From assembly GCA_017464645.1 (NCBI GenBank), contig JAFTZF010000015.1, positions 1 through 38,394 on the forward strand: a DNA stretch of 38,394 bases, written 5' to 3'. Each line of letters starts with the position of its first letter. Position 1 is the stretch's first letter. A model generated the notes under the pieces. It made no database searches, was not told the DNA's origin, and was given only the letters and a program-made list of their open reading frames with translations. A program made the position numbers and the translations under genes. This DNA is from Lachnospiraceae bacterium. GTDB taxonomy: Bacteria > Bacillota_A > Clostridia > Lachnospirales > Lachnospiraceae. Below are positions 1-8,703 of this stretch, one piece after another.

Positions 1-30
1 AGATGGTTTGTTTTCTTTTTTCTCGTTCAT
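1..30 (-). CDS. 5' end of an unidentified gene (partial, runs off the window)
   Basis: Only the first ten codons are present; they read MNEKKENKPS. The start ATG at 28-30 (minus strand) is preceded by AAAGGAG at a spacing of about nine bases, which makes a real translation start likely. The charged, lysine-rich beginning resembles the cytoplasmic lead of many membrane-anchored Firmicute proteins, but nothing here identifies the family. It lies in the same direction as the polysaccharide cluster but beyond that cluster's terminator, so it probably has its own promoter. Confidence 0.55.
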   Translation of the reverse strand, partial: MNEKKENKPS

Positions 31-114
31 TTTTTCTTTCTCCTTTTGTTTTTTCTATTTTTTATTAGGATATAGTTGTTTTTTCAGCTGCTTGTTTGCC
101 TTGGATTGTTATAC

Positions 115-129
115 GGACAGATACTGTCC
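115..129. promoter_or_regulatory. Palindromic operator-like site, copy 1
   Basis: GGACAG-ATA-CTGTCC, a perfect 6-bp inverted repeat with a 3-base centre. It matches the core of the palindrome at 331-345 in length and half-site. No regulator in the window is known to bind it; a role as an operator is inferred from the symmetry and duplication. Confidence 0.45.
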
Positions 130-323
130 TAAATTAAAATATTTTTTTACTTTTTTAGTGAGTTGTAGAACCTTGTGAGGTCTGGCGGCTGGGGCCGGGG
201 CCGCCTTCTTCTCTTACAAACACTTTTGGTAGGGCTTTGTTTTTAAGTTGCCCGGGCAGTTTCTTTTTCTTTATTCAGTTGTATTTCAGGCTTTGTTTTT
301 CAGCTGTAAGCCCATTATAAAAG

Positions 324-352
324 TTAAACTGGACAGGTTTTGTCCAGTTTAA
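324..352. promoter_or_regulatory. Long palindrome, operator-like copy 2 or hairpin
   Basis: A perfect 12-bp inverted repeat (TTAAACTGGACA and TGTCCAGTTTAA) around GGTTT. Its central 15 bases (331-345) match copy 1 at 115-129. On the minus strand it is followed by TTTAACTTTT and then TATAAT at 314-319, so it could be a protein-binding operator beside a -10 element or a transcribed hairpin acting as attenuator. The sequence alone does not decide. Confidence 0.45.
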
Positions 353-502
353 AAAAGTTTTTTCTTTATGAATGGGCTTGACTTTGTCAAATTTAATGCA
401 AAACGTAGCTACATTTTGTAAAAAATAAATAAAATCAAGCTATCCAATTTGTTGTTTTTGCACATTTCTAAGAAAAGGTAATTATTTTCACAAAAGTAAA
501 GA

Positions 503-531
503 CGCCCCAAGTCATCTCACGACTTGGGGCG
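503..531 (-). terminator. Terminator at the end of the polysaccharide gene cluster
   Basis: An 11-bp GC-rich stem (CGCCCCAAGTC pairing with GACTTGGGGCG) closes a 7-base loop just after the last glycosyltransferase. On the minus strand the stem is followed by TCTTTACTTTTG, an acceptable U-rich tail. An A-rich stretch on the other side could let it work in both directions. Confidence 0.8.
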
Positions 532-545
532 CCTCTATAATTTTT

Positions 546-1610
546 TTACTGCCTCTTATATTCTCTTCCTAAATAATACTGCAATTTAAAGAACACCAGC
601 ACCAGCCAGTAGCACAGCGTATAGCATCCGTGCTTCATGAGCCAGATGTACAGCCGGATGGAGGTGGACAGCTGGTCCATGGTGTGATTCTTCAGGGCCT
701 CCTGCACCATTTCATCCTCACAAATGCCTTTTACATTCCGGGTCACGGTCTTACAGCCCGCCTTGTAGTTGCGGTATATCTCATTCTTTACGGCCAGCAC
801 CGTCAGGCTCAGGAAATCGTTGCGGATCTGGGGCGCAAAATCATACACATTTTTGGCTGCATTGATGCGGTACAGCTGTCTGGTGATGGACTTCAGCTTG
901 TCCAGATATTTGCTGTCATGCTTGCCGGTAATGGATTTATTGTTGATCCAGTAATGGTAAGGATAAAAATTCTGAATGACGCAGAGTTTCTGAGTGTCCA
1001 GAAGCACCGGGAAGGTGATCTGCATATCCTCGCCCACAGACACCTGGTCACTGCAAAACTGCACATTCTGCTCCAGGATCAGTCTGCGGTACAGTTTGGT
1101 TACCCGGGCCGGCTGAATGGTCCGGCCAAAGAAACGGCCGTCATTGATGAGTGCCGGGAACAATTCCTCCAGAGCCGCCCGATCATATACCTTTCCCCGG
1201 AAATTGGAAATCTCGTTGCGCTTTGGCACTTTGGGGTCCTCGAAATCAAAGACCAGACCGCATACTACCATATCAGCCTGCTCAGACTCTGCCATCTGAT
1301 ACATGCGCTCATACATATCCGCATCGATCCAGTCGTCGCTGTCCACAAAGCCCACATAGTTGCTGGTGGCCAGCTTAAGGCCCGCCTTCCAGGCAGAAGT
1401 CAGTCCGCCGTTCTCTTTATGAAATACTTTAATTCGTTCATCCTTCCCGGCGTATGCATCACAGATCGCTCCGGAATTGTCGGTGGAGCCATCGTCCACC
1501 AGGATGATCTCCAAGTCTTTTTTTGTCTGATTCAAAATACTGTCTACGCAGCGCTCCAACAGAGGCTCCACATTATAGACCGGTACAATGACACTGACTG
1601 TCGCTTCCAT
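546..1610 (-). CDS. Family 2 glycosyltransferase
   Basis: Transfers a sugar from a nucleotide donor to a growing surface polysaccharide; donor and acceptor cannot be told from sequence. The N-terminus has the GT-A fold signature VSVIVPVYN, the DDGS motif at residues 39-42 and DSDD (metal and nucleotide binding) at 90-93. A hydrophobic C-terminal stretch (about 320-345) suggests membrane association. I chose ATG at 1610 because GGGAGC precedes it at proper spacing. An in-frame GTG at 1649 lies inside the upstream glycosyltransferase gene and would add 13 residues unlike the family. It is the last gene of the cluster, 19 bases after its neighbour and just before the terminator at 503-531. Confidence 0.9.
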   Translation of the reverse strand: MEATVSVIVPVYNVEPLLERCVDSILNQTKKDLEIILVDDGSTDNSGAICDAYAGKDERIKVFHKENGGLTSAWKAGLKLATSNYVGFVDSDDWIDADMYERMYQMAESEQADMVVCGLVFDFEDPKVPKRNEISNFRGKVYDRAALEELFPALINDGRFFGRTIQPARVTKLYRRLILEQNVQFCSDQVSVGEDMQITFPVLLDTQKLCVIQNFYPYHYWINNKSITGKHDSKYLDKLKSITRQLYRINAAKNVYDFAPQIRNDFLSLTVLAVKNEIYRNYKAGCKTVTRNVKGICEDEMVQEALKNHTMDQLSTSIRLYIWLMKHGCYTLCYWLVLVFFKLQYYLGREYKRQ

Positions 1611-1629
1611 TTCTTTTGCTCCCGTGTTT

Positions 1630-2616
1630 CTATTGCTTTCCGTTTTCACTCTTCACCTGATCTAACAGCCTGCGGTAGATGCCCGGCATCCACACAAACA
1701 ACCGATAGCCGATGGCTGTCCGAAGGGGGAATCGTCCGTATCGCTTTACCCGCTTGCAGCCCTGCTTTACCAGGTCCCGGATCCGTTTTTGATCTGCTTT
1801 ATTCTCCGGCTGATAGTCCACCAGGCCGAAATAAATATCGATGCTGCCGTCGGCAAAGGCCTGAAGCGCCTTTGGCATCAGCTCCGTATAATCATGCTCT
1901 TCCAAAAAATCCAGGCGCTCCCACACGCCGGTGATCCAGTCCAGACGCTTGGGGTTAAAACCTCTGGTAATACTGCTGGGGGCCACAAAATATCCGTACA
2001 AAGGCCTGTCCACAAAGGCTCCCTGCTTTACCTTATGAAAGATTTTGTGGGTGGTCGCCTCGTCCTCATGAATCAATCCCAGAGGATAGCGGATTTCCTC
2101 AAACAACTCTCTCTTATACAGTTTGTTCCAGGCCACCACATAATATGCCCCGTCGGGAATATACAAATTTGCCAGAAGCTCTCTGCCTGTAAAGGTGGTC
2201 ACCGCCTGCTGCTCCCGGTCTGACCCCGCCTCCGGGATAGCCTCTCCGTGCACATAGGTCCATCTGCACAGGCTCATGTCGCTTCCTGTGGAAATACAGG
2301 CCTCATACAGACTTTCGATAAAATCCGGTGTCACATAGTCATCCGAATCGATAAAGGAAAAATAGGCACCTTTAGCGATCTCCAGCCCTGCGTTGCGAGC
2401 GCCGGACAAGCCGGCATTTTTCTGATGGATCACCTGCACCCGGGCATCCGTCCGGGCGTACTCATCGCAAATGGCCGGGCATCCGTCCGGGGATCCATCA
2501 TCCACCAGAATGATTTCCAGATCCTCATAAGTCTGGGCCAGCACCGAATCCACACAGCGCCGCAGATATGCTTCTACTTTATAAACCGGTATGATAACCG
2601 ATATCAGTTCCTTCAT
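1630..2616 (-). CDS. Family 2 glycosyltransferase
   Basis: A 328-residue GT-A enzyme of the EpsJ/WcaA-like group, expected to extend a surface glycan at the cytoplasmic face of the membrane. It starts MKELISVIIPVYK, with DDGS near residues 39-42 and DSDD at 90-93. Its catalytic half resembles the genes on either side, suggesting old duplication within the cluster. ATG at 2616 follows GAGAGGA and begins exactly at the conserved fold; an ORF reading from 2697 would add 27 residues that overlap the previous gene. Substrate unknown. Confidence 0.9.
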   Translation of the reverse strand: MKELISVIIPVYKVEAYLRRCVDSVLAQTYEDLEIILVDDGSPDGCPAICDEYARTDARVQVIHQKNAGLSGARNAGLEIAKGAYFSFIDSDDYVTPDFIESLYEACISTGSDMSLCRWTYVHGEAIPEAGSDREQQAVTTFTGRELLANLYIPDGAYYVVAWNKLYKRELFEEIRYPLGLIHEDEATTHKIFHKVKQGAFVDRPLYGYFVAPSSITRGFNPKRLDWITGVWERLDFLEEHDYTELMPKALQAFADGSIDIYFGLVDYQPENKADQKRIRDLVKQGCKRVKRYGRFPLRTAIGYRLFVWMPGIYRRLLDQVKSENGKQ

Positions 2617-2674
2617 AAGGGAAAATTCCTCTCTTTTCTTTCCGTTTGGAGGCTGTCGCCGCCCTGCACCTATC

Positions 2675-3688
2675 TTACTGCAGCGCCCGCTTTGCACGCA
2701 CTGTCAGACTGCGCAGCACGCTTAATCCATATGTCAGCCACACTAAGCCCGTTCCCAAGCTCCACTGCAGGATTTTATAATCCAGCTGCTGAGGCGCCCC
2801 ACATTTGCAGGCCTCCCGCACCTGTTCGTCCTGAATGAACAGGCGAATCACAGTTCTCTTCTGTCTGCCGGTCCTCTCTCTGTCAAAGGGCAGCTTCTCC
2901 ACATCATCCAGACATTCACACAAAAACCGGGTGTCCACCACACAGCGGATCCGCTGGTGCTCTGCTGCCAGGGCCTGCTCATCCTCCGCCAGCTCTGCCT
3001 CTGCCCGCCGCCGGAAAAAGTCTCCCGCCTCCTTGCGAATGCGCTTTGCCAGCTGCAGTTTGTTTTCCCGCTTCTGGCTGGAAAGGGTCTGGCCGCTTTC
3101 TTCCTGAATGTAGTGATAGAGGGGCTCCTCCACGAGGGCCACCTTCGGACAATTTTCCAAATAGGCCAGATTAAACAGCAGATCCTCCCCAAGACTTAAG
3201 TCTTCGGGAAAAGCTCCCAGGCTTTCCCGAAGGAATAATTTATTCCAGGGCATATTCAAAAAGCCTCTGCTGTACAAGGTCAGCAGATCCTCGCCGGCCA
3301 TGGGAAGCTTTTCCACATCCGCGCCTATATAGTGATGATGATATCCACAAACAGCCAGATTTCCCTGCACGCTTTCCACCGCCTGCAGCATATGCTCCAG
3401 ATAATCAGGCTCCACATAGTCGTCACTGTCCACAAAGGCCACATATTTGCCCCGGGCCCCAGCGATTCCCGCATTCCGGGCAGAAGAAACGCCACCGTTT
3501 TCCTTGTGAATCACCCATACCTGCTCATACTCCCGGGCAAGGGCATCACAAACAGCCGGGCAATCGTCCGGGGAACCGTCGTCCACCAGAATAATTTCCA
3601 GCTCCTTATGTGTCTGAGCCCGCAGGCTCTCCACACAGCCCCGCAGGGTCTTTTCACTTTTGTAAACAGGTACGATCACACTAATCAT
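2675..3688 (-). CDS. Family 2 glycosyltransferase
   Basis: A 337-residue GT-A enzyme with MISVIVPVYK at the start, DDGS at residues 36-39 and DSDD at 87-90. The C-terminal part has a hydrophobic segment near the end (LVWLTYGLSVL) and is rich in charged residues in the middle. The gene overlaps the stop of the upstream acyltransferase by eight bases, so the two are probably translationally coupled. AGAGGAAG lies about ten bases before the ATG. It likely adds one residue of the repeat unit made by this cluster. Confidence 0.9.
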   Translation of the reverse strand: MISVIVPVYKSEKTLRGCVESLRAQTHKELEIILVDDGSPDDCPAVCDALAREYEQVWVIHKENGGVSSARNAGIAGARGKYVAFVDSDDYVEPDYLEHMLQAVESVQGNLAVCGYHHHYIGADVEKLPMAGEDLLTLYSRGFLNMPWNKLFLRESLGAFPEDLSLGEDLLFNLAYLENCPKVALVEEPLYHYIQEESGQTLSSQKRENKLQLAKRIRKEAGDFFRRRAEAELAEDEQALAAEHQRIRCVVDTRFLCECLDDVEKLPFDRERTGRQKRTVIRLFIQDEQVREACKCGAPQQLDYKILQWSLGTGLVWLTYGLSVLRSLTVRAKRALQ

Positions 3689-4217
3689 GCTTCTGAATCT
3701 TCCTCTGCTCTTTTCCTGGTCCCAGGTAGATGGAATGGGGCTCTACGATGCCTCTTACCACAGCGCCTGCTGCGATCACAGCTCCGTCACCGACGGTGCT
3801 CCCCTTTAAAATCACTGCGTTTGCACCGATCCACACATCTTTTCCGATGGTCACAGGCGCCGTCTGATAATGGCCCCATCCGGCCCGATAATCATGATCG
3901 TGGTCCACAATGACCACATTATTTGCAATCTGGCACCGGTCTCCGATGGTGATGCGGTCCATACAGGTAATACTCACCTGGGTGTTGAAGAAGCACTTAT
4001 CTCCAATCTCCAGATCACCGCCCTCGACCCGCAGAAACAGTCCAAACCGGGAAACCAGCTCTTTTCCCAGGGATACCTTTGCCTGTTTATTTACATGAAG
4101 CTCCGCATGCTTGCCAAAGGCCTGCACTAGAGGCATTTTCAATCGTCCGCCAAACTTACATTTCCACCAGATCACCTTGGGCAGAGATGCAATTACTCTT
4201 ACAGCCAGTTCATTCAT
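3681..4217 (-). CDS. Hexapeptide-repeat acyltransferase (WcaF/maltose acetyltransferase type)
   Basis: Probably O-acetylates (or otherwise acylates) a sugar of the surface polysaccharide using acetyl-CoA. The 178-residue protein has imperfect [LIV]-G-x4 repeats from about residue 65 onward (IGDKCF, IGDRCQ, IGKDVW, IGANAV, VGDGAV), the pattern of a left-handed beta-helix. The VDHDHDYR segment supplies the usual catalytic histidine. It lies between the flippase and three glycosyltransferases in the same operon. The exact acceptor is not visible; serine acetyltransferase is excluded by context and missing N-terminal domain. Confidence 0.85.
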   Translation of the reverse strand: MNELAVRVIASLPKVIWWKCKFGGRLKMPLVQAFGKHAELHVNKQAKVSLGKELVSRFGLFLRVEGGDLEIGDKCFFNTQVSITCMDRITIGDRCQIANNVVIVDHDHDYRAGWGHYQTAPVTIGKDVWIGANAVILKGSTVGDGAVIAAGAVVRGIVEPHSIYLGPGKEQRKIQKHD

Positions 4218-4258
4218 GGCTCTCCCTCTCTTCCTGCCGCCCTGTCTGCGGCATTCCT

Positions 4259-5782
4259 TTACTTCCGGCCCAGCTTTTCCTTCAGCTTGGCAAAAATCAT
4301 TTCCCGCTCGCTCTTTCGAAGCACGATCAGGAAATTTACACCTAAGGCCAGCACGCCCGTGCAGCAGCCTACCACGATGAGTCCCATCCAGCTGTCAATG
4401 GGGAACAGCCACTGGGAAGCCAAGCCCAGCACATAGATGCAGGAGATGGACACCAGTCCCATTCCGATATCCCCGTAGAAATAATTCCACTTCAAGTCCA
4501 GACATTTGGCTGCATAGATCGGTGTAAAGGTCAGATTTCGCACCAGGCCGATGATGGTGCTGACTCCTGCGATAGCATAGAGTCCCAGGTCCGTAGTTCT
4601 CAAAAGTACAAATACAATGGCTGTAGTCAGCGCTCCGCTGGCCACCATCACCATGGAATTTTCTTTTACCTTTTTCGTAATGATAAAGACATGGTACAGC
4701 ACCTGGATGCTGGCGCTGACAAATAACACCGCCATGCCCAATACTGCCAGACGATACAACAACTCCTGGTCATCCCGCCAGTTCATCCACAGGGAGAAAA
4801 ATACCCGTCCATAGGCCACCACAAAGGCAATGGGGATACTCATCATGAAAATCATAATGCGGTTGGAGCTCTTGATGATATCCAGCAACTCCTTCTTATC
4901 ACCCTTTGCATAGGCAATGGTAATACTGGGTGTGAACACGCCCACAACCGTTCCCATCAAGGAAGAAAGCATGGTGGGAATCTGCTTTGCAATGGACAGG
5001 GAATTCATAGCCGCCGCATTGATAAAAATATTGGCAATGACCGTATCCAGTCCGTCCAGCAGCACCTGTCCCAGCCGTGTGACTGAGTTCCAGGCACCCA
5101 GAGAGATGAGTTCTTTTACTTTAGCCCAGCGGAAATATTTCCGGCTGATCTGTATCTGAGGCAGCAAGCGCTTGGTAAAGCGGCCGTTGGCAAAGGCCAC
5201 AATGACAGTGGCTGCCACAGAGCCCAGACCCACATACCACAGATGGGCCGGGAAGAACCGATAGGTGATAACCAGTATCGCCACCCGTACCAGCTCAGAT
5301 ACGATAGTTGCCAGAGAAGTCAGTTCTAACCGGTTCAGACTATAGGTGGTCACACCGAATACGGATGTGATAATACTTACAAAAAAGTTCAGGAATACAA
5401 AGCTCCACAGCAGCTGTACATCACCCAGAATGGCGCCGGGCACCTGGAACAGATGGTTCAGGAACAGCACCACGCAAACGGCCGGGATCAGGAAGATGCC
5501 CGCCATCATCAGGTTTGCAAAGAATACCGATGAAAAGTATTCATTGGCTCCCTGGTCGTCCTTCTTATGCAACTGTATGGTAATGAATCGGCTGGCCATG
5601 GTATTCAGGGCAGACACTACGATCTGGGCCCAGGTCACAATATCATTGGCCGTCTTTGTAAATCCATAGGCATCATCAATACTGCTGTCAATGACGGCTG
5701 TCAGCACAAAGCTGATACCCAGGTTGATGACAAACACCAGCAGCTGGGCCGACATATTGATTGCCAAACGCTTTTTATCCAT
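4259..5782 (-). CDS. Polysaccharide flippase (Wzx-like, MOP superfamily)
   Basis: Moves lipid-linked oligosaccharide across the cytoplasmic membrane. The 507-residue protein has about twelve to fourteen hydrophobic segments spaced along its whole length, beginning LAINMSAQLLVFVINLGISF, typical of the polysaccharide biosynthesis/MATE-fold exporters. The C-terminus ends in a short basic cytoplasmic tail. It lies in the middle of the cluster, with the DUF2142-like protein upstream and the acyltransferase and glycosyltransferases downstream. Its presence indicates assembly by a Wzx-dependent route, but no Wzy polymerase is unambiguous here; the large upstream membrane protein is one candidate. 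Confidence 0.88.
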   Translation of the reverse strand: MDKKRLAINMSAQLLVFVINLGISFVLTAVIDSSIDDAYGFTKTANDIVTWAQIVVSALNTMASRFITIQLHKKDDQGANEYFSSVFFANLMMAGIFLIPAVCVVLFLNHLFQVPGAILGDVQLLWSFVFLNFFVSIITSVFGVTTYSLNRLELTSLATIVSELVRVAILVITYRFFPAHLWYVGLGSVAATVIVAFANGRFTKRLLPQIQISRKYFRWAKVKELISLGAWNSVTRLGQVLLDGLDTVIANIFINAAAMNSLSIAKQIPTMLSSLMGTVVGVFTPSITIAYAKGDKKELLDIIKSSNRIMIFMMSIPIAFVVAYGRVFFSLWMNWRDDQELLYRLAVLGMAVLFVSASIQVLYHVFIITKKVKENSMVMVASGALTTAIVFVLLRTTDLGLYAIAGVSTIIGLVRNLTFTPIYAAKCLDLKWNYFYGDIGMGLVSISCIYVLGLASQWLFPIDSWMGLIVVGCCTGVLALGVNFLIVLRKSEREMIFAKLKEKLGRK

Positions 5783-5815
5783 TCTTTTATTCCTTTCCCG
5801 GAATCAGTTCTCTTC

Positions 5816-8545
5816 TTATCGGATGACCAGCACTGCCTTGATCAGATACATAATCGTCATGAGCTGGCCGATAAAGGCTGCGTACATGATACCCCGCTGG
5901 GTATCCCTCTCATACTGCAGCAGACGGTTTCGGCCTACCACCAGCAGGAACACCGGCAGCAGCGGAATGAGATATCGTCCCTGTACACCTTCGATGGACA
6001 CATTTCCCATAGGTGTCCAGGTCAGCAGCATACCTACTAAAATAATGCCGAAGCTGGCTGCGCACACGAAAGTTACCCACCACTTCTGCCAGGTCTTTAC
6101 ATAGAAGGGCTCTTCCCTGGTCTTGCACACAGACAATACCAGCAGAATCAGAAAGAAAATCGGAATCGCTTCGGAGATCTCAATTTCCACCCAGCCCATC
6201 TTCTGTCCTACCACGGACTGAAGATAAAAGCCCAGCTTGTCCGTCACGGTACTCATGATCATGGACACAAAGGCCATGGGATCCTGCAGGAAATAGCCGA
6301 TGGTATAACCAGATGTGGTAGAGGAACCTACCGTACTGGTGGCCTCTGTCGTCATCACGATCTGGCTGACCGTATCTGTGTTCTTATTAAGGAAGCTCAA
6401 AACCGGCAGCAGGAACAGGCCCACCATGCACAGCAGCTGTACCTTGCGGCTGCTGAATTTCTTAGCCGGTATCAATAGTGCCAGGAAGCACATGGGCAGA
6501 TATACGCCGCTCTTTCCGTAGATCATGATAATCGCCAGAATTCCCAGCACCAGCATGTCCTTGGGCTTCACCTGCTCTTCTCCGTAGGCCAGAGCCAGAC
6601 AGTAACAGGTGTACAGAACGATCACACCGCTGATGACTGCGTCATAGGAGAAAGAAGTACACTGCTGCAGATTCATGGGCAGTACCGCCAGTAAAAACAG
6701 GGTCGTCTTTCCAAAGGGCAGCTTTTTCATACCCCAATAGGTCAGCAGGGCAAAGCACACCAGGCTGGCGAATCGGGCCAGAAGCATCATGGGAACGGTG
6801 CCCAGGTGCAGAAGTCTTCCCAAAGTCATGCCCAGCACTGCCGGCAGATACACGATCAGAGGCGCCTCCGTATTGGAAGTAGCCGTAGCCTCCACCAGAG
6901 TATCATCCTCCACCAGGGTAAAGAGTCCGTCATAAACAGCCTTATAATTGGTCAGGTTGGGCTCGGATGTAAATAAGATCTCCACATCGTCCGCCCGCTT
7001 GTAGCATTTATTTTCACCCGCTGTCTCAATTCCCAACAAGTCGTTGGAGTGGCGGTATGTCATATCGATATGATATTTTTCGTCCGGCGTCATATAGGGC
7101 ACAATGAGGAAATTGTACACCACACCCAGACACAGAATAGTCAGCAGGAAGACTTTCTCAATCTTCCATTTGCGCATAAACACTGCCCAGTAAAAGACAA
7201 GGGCAAACAGTTCGAAGAACGCAAACATGCCGAAGAAATATTTCTTCAGGAACAGGTTGAAATACTGGTGTGCATTCATGCTGAGGCGGCGGGCACTCTC
7301 TTCTCCGTTTACCAACAGGGTATTCTCTTCATAGTAGCCTTCCGGTGTCACATAAACACTCAGTCCGCTGTCGTAGAGCTCCTGGGAAAACTCCAGGTCC
7401 ACCACGTATTCGTGGCCCTTGATCCCGCTCTGGGAATTGTTGAAGATCAGGCCCAGATACTGGTCATCCAAAAGACTTCCCGCATCCACCACCGTACTGC
7501 ACAGAACTTCTCCTGTGGTAACATCTGTCACAGACGCAGTTATGGTTCCTGCAGGAACAAAGCCCTCCGCCAGATCCATACGGACGCCCAGTCCCACCAG
7601 GGTCTCCTCTTCCGTTACATAGTGCTGCTGCAGATGGGCCGTCTCTGCTGTCACTGCCAGGGTATCAAAGTTGTCCTTCATGACAACCACGCGGTTAGTG
7701 GTATTCATGGCCTTGCGGATCTGCACATCATACACATGGTAAAATACCACTGCCACCAGCAGCAACAAAAGTCCCAATCCCAGAAGCTTCCGATGCTTCA
7801 TGTAAAAAGCCTGGATCTTTTCCCAAAGGCGGGATTTTTTCTTTGAATCTGCAGCCTCTTTGGAAGCTGCCTTGCCTCCGTCATCAGAACCGGCTTCCCG
7901 GCCCTCATTTCCCCACACTGCGTACAGCAGAAGTCCCAGCAATGCCAGCATGGCAAACTGCACCAGGGGCTGCTTCACATAGTGGGTCTGGGTCTCATAA
8001 ATAGCATTGTAGATCAGGTTTCGCTCCAGAGCCTGTCCGTTTTCCTGGCTGATTCCCGGCGTCTCCACCTCAGTATTCAGCCAGATGGCCGGGCCTTGGG
8101 AAATGCCGCTGGCAGTGATCTGCACTTCAATGCTTCTGCCCGGCTCTCCGCCCTCAATGGCTAAGCCCCAGAAGGCCTCCACCTTCAGCTTTGTCAAATC
8201 ATGCTGCTCGCTTCCCAGCACTTCTTTTGTCTTGGCATCATAGGCCTCTATCAAAATATTTCCCTGAGTAAAAGTCTGCTCATTGGCAGTAAAATAAAAG
8301 GAGATATCCTGTAATACATCTTCTTCAATCTCATAAAAAAGAGTCAGTACCGTTTCATCTGTAATCTCTGCGGTCTGCAGCGCCAGCGTCGGCTTGCCTA
8401 CTCCTTCCAGACCCCTGGTTATCAGCGTATCGTGAGGAATGGCGATGCTCACAGCCAAATAGAGGACGCATAGAATCAAATATCCTATCAGACACTTCTT
8501 TTTATTCTTTTCTAACGCCTGTTTCCATGTTTTTATTTTCTGCAT
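5816..8545 (-). CDS. Large multi-pass membrane protein, DUF2142-like, in a polysaccharide cluster
   Basis: A 909-residue protein with one N-terminal membrane segment (about 15-35), a long predicted extracytoplasmic region, a second segment near 255-275, another outer region, and then about ten membrane segments from residue 430 to the end. The loop motif MTPDEKYHID just after a membrane segment resembles the conserved acidic loop of DUF2142 proteins, which resemble GT-C glycosyltransferases. A role as glycosyltransferase or polymerase using lipid-linked sugars is inferred from fold and neighbours. I chose ATG at 8545 because GGAGG lies five bases before it; ATG at 8575 lacks such a site. Confidence 0.75.
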   Translation of the reverse strand: MQKIKTWKQALEKNKKKCLIGYLILCVLYLAVSIAIPHDTLITRGLEGVGKPTLALQTAEITDETVLTLFYEIEEDVLQDISFYFTANEQTFTQGNILIEAYDAKTKEVLGSEQHDLTKLKVEAFWGLAIEGGEPGRSIEVQITASGISQGPAIWLNTEVETPGISQENGQALERNLIYNAIYETQTHYVKQPLVQFAMLALLGLLLYAVWGNEGREAGSDDGGKAASKEAADSKKKSRLWEKIQAFYMKHRKLLGLGLLLLLVAVVFYHVYDVQIRKAMNTTNRVVVMKDNFDTLAVTAETAHLQQHYVTEEETLVGLGVRMDLAEGFVPAGTITASVTDVTTGEVLCSTVVDAGSLLDDQYLGLIFNNSQSGIKGHEYVVDLEFSQELYDSGLSVYVTPEGYYEENTLLVNGEESARRLSMNAHQYFNLFLKKYFFGMFAFFELFALVFYWAVFMRKWKIEKVFLLTILCLGVVYNFLIVPYMTPDEKYHIDMTYRHSNDLLGIETAGENKCYKRADDVEILFTSEPNLTNYKAVYDGLFTLVEDDTLVEATATSNTEAPLIVYLPAVLGMTLGRLLHLGTVPMMLLARFASLVCFALLTYWGMKKLPFGKTTLFLLAVLPMNLQQCTSFSYDAVISGVIVLYTCYCLALAYGEEQVKPKDMLVLGILAIIMIYGKSGVYLPMCFLALLIPAKKFSSRKVQLLCMVGLFLLPVLSFLNKNTDTVSQIVMTTEATSTVGSSTTSGYTIGYFLQDPMAFVSMIMSTVTDKLGFYLQSVVGQKMGWVEIEISEAIPIFFLILLVLSVCKTREEPFYVKTWQKWWVTFVCAASFGIILVGMLLTWTPMGNVSIEGVQGRYLIPLLPVFLLVVGRNRLLQYERDTQRGIMYAAFIGQLMTIMYLIKAVLVIR

Positions 8546-8621
8546 TGCAACCTCCGGTACTGCCGATTTACTCAAAATTTTTCTATATTTTCCCCAGAAT
8601 GCAATTTTCGCATACTGGTAA

Positions 8622-8650
8622 CAGGCAGGCCGGATAAACCGGTCTGCCTG
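8622..8650 (-). terminator. Hairpin between HPr gene and polysaccharide cluster (weak terminator or leader structure)
   Basis: Arms CAGGCAGGCCGG and CCGGTCTGCCTG (one G-T pair) enclose a 5-base loop, giving a 12-bp stem. It lies just after the HPr gene and before the DUF2142-like gene. There is no U-run directly after the stem on the minus strand, so full termination is doubtful; it may partly separate the two transcription units or protect mRNA ends. Confidence 0.45.
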
Positions 8651-8703
8651 CGCCGTTTTCTTTCATTCCAGGTAATGATGTCTACCTACTCTTTTGCTTT
8701 TGG

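Larger units (their letters stand above)
31..502. other. Gene-free 5' leader region with palindromes
   Basis: About 470 bases without a coding region. It holds a GC-rich inverted repeat (GGCGGC at 184-189 pairing with GCCGCC at 200-205), two similar 15-bp palindromes (115-129 and 331-345), a TATAAT on the minus strand at 314-319, and TTGACA on the minus strand at 385-390. No well-spaced -35/-10 pair could be fixed. The region presumably carries the promoter and long untranslated leader of the gene starting at position 30. Confidence 0.5.

Noticed and set aside
630..1934. Long plus-strand reading frame of 434 codons opposite two glycosyltransferases
   Set aside because: It is antisense to two clear family 2 glycosyltransferases, has no ribosome site and no recognisable domain; it is a by-product of their codon usage.
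7049..7846. Plus-strand frame of 265 codons with many histidines and glutamines
   Set aside because: Lies entirely opposite the DUF2142-like gene; the odd composition is expected from its antisense frame.
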